Position numbers and translations under genes: made by a program. The notes under the pieces were generated by a model. The model did not search any database. It saw only the letters and a program-made list of their open reading frames with translations, and was not told the DNA's origin. Below, one piece after another: positions 58,052-64,000 of a stretch of 64,000 nt of DNA (within the stretch, counting starts at the first letter, position 1; every line of letters starts with the position of its first letter). The stretch is from Rhodoluna sp. (GTDB taxonomy: Bacteria; Actinomycetota; Actinomycetes; Actinomycetales; Microbacteriaceae): NCBI RefSeq assembly GCF_024641065.1, contig NZ_JAHEDV010000003.1, positions 62,001 through 126,000 of the forward strand, written 5' to 3'.

Positions 58052-59677
58052 TCATGAAAGATCAAGCGTGTGCATCATGCGCTCGACGATCTTGGTGTTT
58101 GATCGGGCGATGGTTGCATCCAAGGCTCTTTGGTGAAGCGTTTTTCGCAAACTGGAATCTTCAATCAATTCGCGCAGGTGGTTAGCCAGACTTTCGGTGG
58201 TCACCAGTGATCCCAAACCAAGCATTAGCACTCCGTTGTTCACGGTGGTGTGCGTGTGAGTTAGTTCTTTGGCGTTCTGCGCTAGGCACAGAGTCGGCAC
58301 GCCAATGCAGCTGAGCTCAGTGATAGTTCGGCCTGCTGAAGAAAGCGCAATGTCGGCTCGTTCCATGACAGCCGGAATATTCTTGACGTTTGAGAGCAGT
58401 TCAATCTTCAACGCATAGTCAGCGGCATTCACCGGCTCTGCGCCAAGGCCGCGCACCACAATCACGTTGCCGGCAAAGTTCAACTGCTCGAGCGCGCGCA
58501 GGGCCTTGCCGGCCAGGTGAGACGGGTCGGTTCCTCCGAACAAAACCAATACGGTTTCGACAGTTTCGTTGAAGTCGTTTTTGCGGGGGAGTGATTCAAA
58601 ACTCGGTGCCAAAATCGAATTCTCAACACCGGTCAGCTGTCGTTCAGCCGGCACGCGAGGGTTTTCATAAAGGTCGGCAACCAAAAGGTCGGCTAATTCG
58701 GCACCCTCACCAAGGTCTTCAAAAGTAACCACCTTGGCAAACTCTTTGAGGCCGGCTACTACAGCTGCCGAATTGTCTAGGCGGTCGAGCACAACCAGGT
58801 CGGCTGAGGTTTCGCGAGCATATTCGACAAAGGCTGCGTCGTCGGCAACTTTGGCCACCTCAAACGGATACTCGGCGAAGAACTCGGCACCAAGCGGCTT
58901 GTCATCGCTCAAAACAATAGTTAGCTCGTGACGGGCTAGAGCATAGGCAAGCGCGAGGGTTCGATAAACATGGCCCATTCCAAGCGCCTTGGCTGCGTCG
59001 GTGCGCAACAGAATTCGGCGGCGAGTGGCCAGGTGTTCGGCAACTGCCCAGTCGGCCCAGGTGTCGATGTCTAGCGATTCATTCTGGCTAAGTTCAATGA
59101 GTGAAATTGGCTCAACAATTCGCGTGCCTCGAGCCAGTACATCGCTAATGCGTGCGCCGATGATGGCCCCAGATTCTCGATAGTGGGTTGGCAACATCTG
59201 GCGGTTTAGTCGAGCCGTATAGTCAGGCTTTGGCTTGCCGTTTTCGTCAATCAACCAGCCGAGGTGGCGATCGTCAACCACGGTGATCACCGATCCGGCA
59301 CCGTTGGCGAAGGCATCCATGGCTTCATGAATGCTTTTTGAATTCACAAACGGGCAGGTTGGCTGCATGGTCAGCAAAATGTCGTCTTCGGTTGCGCCAA
59401 ACCCAATTAAATCTGGGATGGTCCTGACCATGACCTCATCAAGAGTTGCTTTGCCGGTGGTTTTCGGCTCGCGAACCACAAGTGCACCAAAGGCAACAGC
59501 AATTTCAGCGATTTCGTCGTCGTCGGTCACCACAACGCAGCCGGCAACATTTGCCGCTAGCGCTGTTTGAATGGTGCGGGCAATAAGTGGAACGCCGCCG
59601 AGTAGGCGAACATTCTTTCTCGGCACACCGGTTGATCCGCCGCGAGCGGGAATCACAATCCAGGGTGCTGAACTCAT
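58052..59677 (-). CDS. fused CMP-nonulosonate cytidylyltransferase and PseG-like hydrolase/transferase
   Basis: A 541-residue two-domain protein. Residues ~1-220 are an acylneuraminate cytidylyltransferase (NeuA/PseF): VIPARGGSTGVPRKNVRLLG (~8-27), TDDDEIAEIA, LTMQPTCPFVNSKSI (~103) and SLDIDTWADW (as ESLDIDTWADW ~205). Residues ~222-541 are PseG-like (GT28 fold): RTDAAKALGMGHVYRTLALA (~225), DLVVLDRLDN, LVLFGGTDPSHLAGKAL (~378) and SSAGRTITELSCIGVPTLCL (~445). PseG removes UDP from the altrose intermediate of pseudaminic acid, so the fusion joins an early and a late step of the same pathway. Points to a pseudaminate/legionaminate-type sugar. Confidence 0.9.
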   Translation of the reverse strand: MSSAPWIVIPARGGSTGVPRKNVRLLGGVPLIARTIQTALAANVAGCVVVTDDDEIAEIAVAFGALVVREPKTTGKATLDEVMVRTIPDLIGFGATEDDILLTMQPTCPFVNSKSIHEAMDAFANGAGSVITVVDDRHLGWLIDENGKPKPDYTARLNRQMLPTHYRESGAIIGARISDVLARGTRIVEPISLIELSQNESLDIDTWADWAVAEHLATRRRILLRTDAAKALGMGHVYRTLALAYALARHELTIVLSDDKPLGAEFFAEYPFEVAKVADDAAFVEYARETSADLVVLDRLDNSAAVVAGLKEFAKVVTFEDLGEGAELADLLVADLYENPRVPAERQLTGVENSILAPSFESLPRKNDFNETVETVLVLFGGTDPSHLAGKALRALEQLNFAGNVIVVRGLGAEPVNAADYALKIELLSNVKNIPAVMERADIALSSAGRTITELSCIGVPTLCLAQNAKELTHTHTTVNNGVLMLGLGSLVTTESLANHLRELIEDSSLRKTLHQRALDATIARSNTKIVERMMHTLDLS

Positions 59678-59679
59678 GC

Positions 59680-60942
59680 CTAGAGGCGCTCTACGTTTGC
59701 TCCGCTGAGCTTTCCGCGAGTGTCGAAGATGACCTTGCTCTTTGAAGCGATGTCTTCTAGGTCGTATGCCTTGTGAGCCTGTAGCAAGACCACAACATCG
59801 GCGGCAGCCAGAGCTGCATCCAAGTCGGTCTGGCCCTGAAGCATCTCGCCGTGCACGCGGAACTGAGTTGCGTGCGGGTCGTGGAACACCATGTCGGCAC
59901 CCTTGTCTAGAAGCAGCTCGGCTACCTCTAGAGCTGGTGACTCGCGAAGGTCAGCGATGTCTGGCTTGTAGGTAACACCTAGAAGCAGAACGCGTGAACC
60001 CTTTAGCGCCTTTGACTGGTCGTTCAATAGGTCTTGGATGCGGCCAACCACGTAGTTAGGCATGCCGGTGTTGATGTCGGTAGCCATTTCGATGAAACGG
60101 AACGGCACACCGAGGCGGCGCTTCACTTCGTAGCTTAGGTAGTTAGGGTCAACTGGAATACAGTGACCGCCAACGCCCGGGCCTGGGTAGAACGCCTGGA
60201 AACCGTAAGGCTTGCTTGATGCAAGACGCACGACCTCCCAAACGTCGATGCCCAGTTCGTGGCAGAACATTGCCATCTCGTTCATCAGTGCGATGTTTAC
60301 GTGACGGTAGGTGTTCTCAAGAAGCTTTGCAGTCTCGGCCTCGCGAGTACCAACGGTCTCGATTACGGTCTCGATGAACTGGGTGTAGAAAGCAAGTGCG
60401 CGCTTGGTTGATTCAGCGCTTGAACCGCCAACAATCTTTGGGGTGTTGGTGATCTTGTACTGCTTGTTACCTGGGTCAATGCGCTCTGGTGAGAAGGCAA
60501 GGTAGAAGTCTTTGTCTAGCTCGCGGCCACCCTTTTCAAGCATTGGGCGAACTAGGTCTTCGGTGGTGCCCGGGTAGGTGGTTGATTCAAGCACAACCAA
60601 GGTGCCAGGGCTCATGTTGTCAGCAATTAGCTGAACGGCTGACTCCACGTATGAAAGGTCTGGCTCGCCAGTTTCATAGAGTGGGGTTGGAACACAGATA
60701 ACCACGGTGTCTGCGGTTGCGATGTCGGCTGGGGTGCAAGTTGCACGGTAGCCCTTGGCAATGATCTCGCTAACTTCGGCATTTGAGATGTCGTCGATGT
60801 GCGAAATGCCGTTGTTTAGGTTGTTAACTACACGTTCGCTAACGTCGAAGCCTAGAACTGACTTCTGAGTTCCCGTGTTGGCTAGTCCCTGCGCTAGTGG
60901 CAAGCCGACGTAACCTTGTCCCATAATTACTGTATTGACCAT
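59680..60942 (-). CDS. nucleotide-sugar dehydrogenase (UDP-HexNAc/UDP-glucose type)
   Basis: A 420-residue NAD-dependent enzyme oxidising C6 of a UDP-sugar to a uronate. It has the N-terminal NAD fold VIMGQGYVGLPLAQGLA (~5-21), YLAFSPERIDPGNKQY (~155), the catalytic-Cys motif GVGGHCIPVDPNYLSYE (~258-274) and LGVTYKPDIADLRESPALE (~325). The pattern is closer to WbpA/WbpO/TviB than to UDP-glucose Ugd, so UDP-N-acetylhexosaminuronate is the likely product. Appears leaderless (TAGAAT-6-ATG). Only 2 bases separate it from the fused cytidylyltransferase downstream, so they form an operon. Confidence 0.9.
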   Translation of the reverse strand: MVNTVIMGQGYVGLPLAQGLANTGTQKSVLGFDVSERVVNNLNNGISHIDDISNAEVSEIIAKGYRATCTPADIATADTVVICVPTPLYETGEPDLSYVESAVQLIADNMSPGTLVVLESTTYPGTTEDLVRPMLEKGGRELDKDFYLAFSPERIDPGNKQYKITNTPKIVGGSSAESTKRALAFYTQFIETVIETVGTREAETAKLLENTYRHVNIALMNEMAMFCHELGIDVWEVVRLASSKPYGFQAFYPGPGVGGHCIPVDPNYLSYEVKRRLGVPFRFIEMATDINTGMPNYVVGRIQDLLNDQSKALKGSRVLLLGVTYKPDIADLRESPALEVAELLLDKGADMVFHDPHATQFRVHGEMLQGQTDLDAALAAADVVVLLQAHKAYDLEDIASKSKVIFDTRGKLSGANVERL

Positions 60943-60950
60943 TGGTCAAT
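60934..60950. promoter_or_regulatory. palindrome over the dehydrogenase start codon
   Basis: ATTGACC and GGTCAAT (7 + 7) around ATT. The ATG of the minus-strand gene lies inside, and the -10 TAGAAT (60954-60949) abuts it, so a bound protein would block initiation. Confidence 0.4.
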
Positions 60951-60954
60951 TCTA
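60949..60954 (-). promoter_or_regulatory. leaderless -10 element for the nucleotide-sugar dehydrogenase
   Basis: Minus strand TAGAAT, 6 bases, ATG at 60942. Confidence 0.55.
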
Positions 60955-61001
60955 TCGTTCGCCAATTGAGTCGGGTGTCTAACCCAATAAGGAATTTGAC
61001 C

Positions 61002-62897
61002 GTGCCACTAAAGAAGCGACTCGCAAAAATCCTGAAAGCACTGGGGCTATTACCTATTGCCTACCGGGTCTACAGCTTGCTTCGAGACGTTGCGGCTGCC
61101 CGCTCACTGGGTCAAGCTTTGCGTTCAATTGGCATTCACCTGAGCCCTCAATACAAATGGATTCCACGCTCACGTCGTCAAATTGGCCGTGGCCGAATCA
61201 TGCTTCAGCAGGGCCTTGAAGAACAGGGATTAAGCAACCTGGTGAACGTGGCCTATGGCCCAAACATCCAAGAATCAGTTCGCCGCATTGCGCTCAACGA
61301 ACTTTTGGTTTGGGGCATCACCGCAAACGACGCAAAGGTCGCAACGGTTGCTGCAAACCACATCTCGGGCGGTTTCGGTTCAAAGCGTTTTCGCTCGCCG
61401 CTGCGCACTGAGCTGAGCACGCTTCTAGAGCACTTCAGCGAACCTGAATTCTGGTCAAACCCGGAAGGCTATCGCGCATTTTTGGCAGCCATTCAGCGCG
61501 GCCGACGCGGTCTTGAATACGCAACCGCCAACTTTGCTTTCGGCATGCCCGAAGACATCTTCGGCGCGCGAGTGATCCGTGAACTTCAAATCTCATGGAT
61601 GAACCACATTCTCGACACTTATAAACTTTCGGGCTTTGAAACCGATGCGGCATCAAAAAAACCGCTGACCATCGATGACCTCAACCATTTGAACCCGAAC
61701 GACCAGTTCATCCAAGAGGGCCCGTTGGTCACAGTTTTGATACCTGTTTTCAATGGCGAGCAGTGGATGCCAACCGCACTTGAGGGTCTAGCCAAGCAAA
61801 CCTGGCGCAACGTTGAAATTTTGGTGGTTGACGACTGTTCTACCGATGGCACTCGCGAGTTGGTCAAGGCCTGGAGCAAGCAAGACCCACGGTTCAAGCT
61901 GGTTGAGGCCGGCACCAACGGCGGTAGCTACCGCGCTCGCAACATTGGCCTAGAGCAGGCTGCCGGAGAATTCATTACCGTGCACGATGCCGATGACTGG
62001 TCTCACCCGCAAAAGCTCGAGGTTCAGGTTCGACACTTGCAGAAATACCCAAAGCTGGTCGGCAACATCAGTCAAGGAGTGCGAGTTGAGCACGAGCGCA
62101 TGCATTTTTACTCTGTGGTTGGCAAGCACTATCTGCGCATGAACATCAGCTCAATGATGTTCCGTCGCGAAATTATCGCCAAAGAGATTGGCTTCTGGGA
62201 TGAAGTTCGTTTCGGTGCCGATTCAGAATTCCACGAGCGAATTATGGCCAAGTTCGGAACATCTGCGGTTGCAGTGGTTAATGCTGGCCCGCTATCTTTC
62301 ACTCGCTTTCACTCTGGATCGCTAACCGGCGGTGGCTATGCCTCAACCCAAAAAGGCATCTCGGGCATGCGCCGCTTCTATGCCGATTCATTCAAAGAGT
62401 GGCACGAGAACATTTCGCAAGGCACAGCTTCTTCATACCTGGGCCGCGCTTCAAAGGGTCGCCCGTTTGCTGTTCCGGCTCTTCACTTTGACCGCAACGC
62501 AAAATACACAAAGTTTGATGCAGTGTTCTTTGCCAACCTGAGCATTGAGGGCGAACACCTTGATGAAGTGCTGAAAGAGATTAAGTCAGCCGTTGCTTCG
62601 GGTCAGAGAATTGGTCTGGTTCACGCAATTTCAAATATTCGCCCGATTGCAAAGGTTGCGCCCGTTATTCGTCATCGTGTCGATTTCGACTCGGTTGTAA
62701 TGTTGCTTGCCGGCGACGAAGTTCAGGCAAAGACCGTAAAGGTTTTCGAGCCTGAAGCCTTGCAGCGACTTTCGCTTCGTCGCCCAAAGGTGAAGGCAAC
62801 CGCGGTTGAGCTTTTCGGTGCTTCAGTAGAACCAGCCCAGATCGAGGCTGCTGCCAAGGATGAATTCGGCGGCAAAGTTACTTGGGCAGGCAAATAA
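61002..62897 (+). CDS. large glycosyltransferase family 2 protein
   Basis: A 631-residue protein. Residues ~1-225 form an N-terminal region of unknown function with helical stretches. The GT-A domain follows (~240-460): VTVLIPVFNGEQWMPTAL (~243), LVVDDCSTDGTRELVKAW (~275), SYRARNIGLEQAAG (~310) and the metal motif VHDADDWSHPQ (~328). There is a C-terminal ~150-residue extension. GTG at 61002 is chosen for AAGGAA at 60989-60994; the frame is open to a TTG at 60942 that would share bases with the divergent gene start. It probably extends a surface glycan. Confidence 0.88.
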   Translation: MPLKKRLAKILKALGLLPIAYRVYSLLRDVAAARSLGQALRSIGIHLSPQYKWIPRSRRQIGRGRIMLQQGLEEQGLSNLVNVAYGPNIQESVRRIALNELLVWGITANDAKVATVAANHISGGFGSKRFRSPLRTELSTLLEHFSEPEFWSNPEGYRAFLAAIQRGRRGLEYATANFAFGMPEDIFGARVIRELQISWMNHILDTYKLSGFETDAASKKPLTIDDLNHLNPNDQFIQEGPLVTVLIPVFNGEQWMPTALEGLAKQTWRNVEILVVDDCSTDGTRELVKAWSKQDPRFKLVEAGTNGGSYRARNIGLEQAAGEFITVHDADDWSHPQKLEVQVRHLQKYPKLVGNISQGVRVEHERMHFYSVVGKHYLRMNISSMMFRREIIAKEIGFWDEVRFGADSEFHERIMAKFGTSAVAVVNAGPLSFTRFHSGSLTGGGYASTQKGISGMRRFYADSFKEWHENISQGTASSYLGRASKGRPFAVPALHFDRNAKYTKFDAVFFANLSIEGEHLDEVLKEIKSAVASGQRIGLVHAISNIRPIAKVAPVIRHRVDFDSVVMLLAGDEVQAKTVKVFEPEALQRLSLRRPKVKATAVELFGASVEPAQIEAAAKDEFGGKVTWAGK

Positions 62898-62898
62898 A

Positions 62899-63966
62899 GT
62901 GACCTCGCTCAAAACAGCTATCCGATCAGCCGTGAAGTCGGTTGCTCGGGTTGAGTTGTTTGAAGCAATCGCAATCAAAGCTGCCGAATCGGCAGGCAAG
63001 GCTAGAAGCTCGAAGGCGGCGGTTGCTAAGCCAGAAGATTTTGATGTTGATGCCGTGTACCTGTGGGTTGATGATCAAGACCCGGCATGGCAGGCAAGAC
63101 GAGCAAAATACGCTCCAAGCAGGCAAAGTGATTCAAGCTCAGTTTCAGCCTCACGGTTTCGCCAGTTTGGCGAGTTGGCTGCGTCGATTCAAATGCTTGC
63201 CGAACATGCCCCATTCATCAGAAACGTGTTCATTGTTGTCGATCAGCAACAGCCAGACCTGTCAGCCTTGCCAGCAAACCTGCCGTTCGAAATCCGCCTG
63301 GTGAACCACAGCGAGTTCATTCCAGCTGAATATTTGCCGACCTACAGTTCACGTGCAATCACCGCCAACCTTCACCGAATTGAGGGTTTGGCAGAACGCT
63401 TTTTGTACTGCAACGACGATGTTTTCATCGCCAAACCTGCCAGCGCGAGCGACTGGTTTACATCCCAGGGTGTGCGCCTTCGCTACACGTCGACCCCCAT
63501 GCCTGAGAGAGGCTCATTAGCCCCAGACGAGGTAATTTACAACGCTCGATACAAGACCATCGACCTAGCGACAGCACATGGATGGTCAAATGTTGACGGC
63601 ATGCCTGAGCATGGACCGCACCCATTTTTGAAGTCGATTATGCGAGAGCTTTGGCGAGACTTCGTGGTCGAAATGAATGGTGTGAGCACCGCAAAGTTTA
63701 GAACCTCCGATGGCCTCTTGCCCGAGTGGCTGCACAACCTGGCTGCGTTGGGCACCGGCCGAGGCAAGTTAGTAACCGGCAGTGGCTACAAATACATCGC
63801 CATCAATGACCAAAACAGCCTGCCGGCAATCATTCATATGTTGCTAAATCGTGGTCGCATTTTGACTGTTTGTCTCAACGACGTTTCTGAAGTTGCCGAA
63901 GGTTCGAAATTGAGCGACGCCAAATTGGCACGTCGATTCAAGCGCGTTCTAAAGGCGATGGTTTAG
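62899..63966 (+). CDS. Stealth-family capsular phosphotransferase
   Basis: A 355-residue enzyme that transfers a sugar 1-phosphate, forming phosphodiester-linked glycans. The Stealth CR1 motif DVDAVYLWVDDQDPAW is at ~51. CR2 includes FRQFGELAASIQMLAEHAPFIRNVFIVVDQQQP (as FGELAASIQML ~90), YSSRAITANLHRIEGL (~155) and FLYCNDDVFIAKP (~173); CR3-like GPHPFLKSIMREL follows (~235). GTG at 62899 begins one base after the GT2 stop; the open frame from 62860 overlaps that gene. It is the last complete gene of the window. Confidence 0.9.
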   Translation: MTSLKTAIRSAVKSVARVELFEAIAIKAAESAGKARSSKAAVAKPEDFDVDAVYLWVDDQDPAWQARRAKYAPSRQSDSSSVSASRFRQFGELAASIQMLAEHAPFIRNVFIVVDQQQPDLSALPANLPFEIRLVNHSEFIPAEYLPTYSSRAITANLHRIEGLAERFLYCNDDVFIAKPASASDWFTSQGVRLRYTSTPMPERGSLAPDEVIYNARYKTIDLATAHGWSNVDGMPEHGPHPFLKSIMRELWRDFVVEMNGVSTAKFRTSDGLLPEWLHNLAALGTGRGKLVTGSGYKYIAINDQNSLPAIIHMLLNRGRILTVCLNDVSEVAEGSKLSDAKLARRFKRVLKAMV

Positions 63967-63970
63967 TCAG

Positions 63971-64000
63971 CTATTGGCTATTGGCTATTGGCTATTGGCT
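63971..64000. repeat. tandem heptamer repeat (CTATTGG)n
   Basis: At least four perfect copies of CTATTGG starting 5 bases after the Stealth-gene stop, cut off by the window end. Non-coding at this point. Confidence 0.9.

Overview
The window looks like part of a small, streamlined actinobacterial chromosome, most probably a Microbacteriaceae freshwater lineage of the Rhodoluna/Aquiluna type. The reasons are a base composition near 50% GC, very tight gene packing, actinobacterial versions of SerS, RlmN, LytR-CpsA-Psr and the BioQ-like regulator, an LAXTG wall-sorting protein, and many actinobacterial leaderless promoters (TANNNT placed 6-7 bases before a start codon). The genus cannot be fixed from sequence alone. 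No rRNA, prophage, insertion sequence or CRISPR array was seen.

Layout. 1-1.5 kb: a ferric-reductase-like flavocytochrome and the start of the next gene. 1.6-6.1 kb: an operon for a circularly permuted ATP-grasp ligase, an alpha-E protein, a transglutaminase, an alpha/beta hydrolase and a 66-residue peptide (a predicted amidoligase system). 6.1-10.1 kb: an acetyltransferase, a solitary DNA methyltransferase, and a TPP-riboswitch thiamine transporter (thiB-thiP) without its ATPase. 10.1-21.8 kb: a drug exporter, a VanY-type carboxypeptidase, pgm, pheA, a lipid kinase, serS, a HAD phosphatase, an LCP wall-polymer ligase, an alpha-glucosidase, and tRNA-Ser and tRNA-Arg. 22-23.4 kb: a wall-anchored propeller-like protein and a small membrane protein. 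23.4-28.3 kb: a biotin locus with a TetR/BioQ-like regulator, twin operators, bioY, an AMP-ligase, an atypical thiolase, bioM and bioN. 28.3-37.4 kb: assorted accessory genes (DUF2200, tocopherol-cyclase-like, DsbA/FrnE, two MFS pumps, SOUL, DUF1801, an unknown membrane protein, and DUF2256 with an Fe-S photolyase). 37.5-48.3 kb: tRNA-Ser, an 1885-residue secreted protein, sucrose phosphorylase with a LacI-type operator, rlmN, a nitroreductase and a luciferase-like oxidoreductase.

48.3-64 kb is a surface-glycan locus. It holds a pyruvyl transferase, TagB/F-like, GT2, acyltransferase-SGNH and capsule-transferase-like genes, NeuB, a fused cytidylyltransferase/PseG protein, a nucleotide-sugar dehydrogenase, a large GT2 and a Stealth phosphotransferase. 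Together they point to a pyruvylated and/or acylated wall polymer carrying a sialic-acid-like nonulosonic acid. Two AT-richer genes of other character (a membrane protein and a DUF2599 secreted protein) are wedged into the middle. The window ends in a heptamer tandem repeat that continues past the edge.
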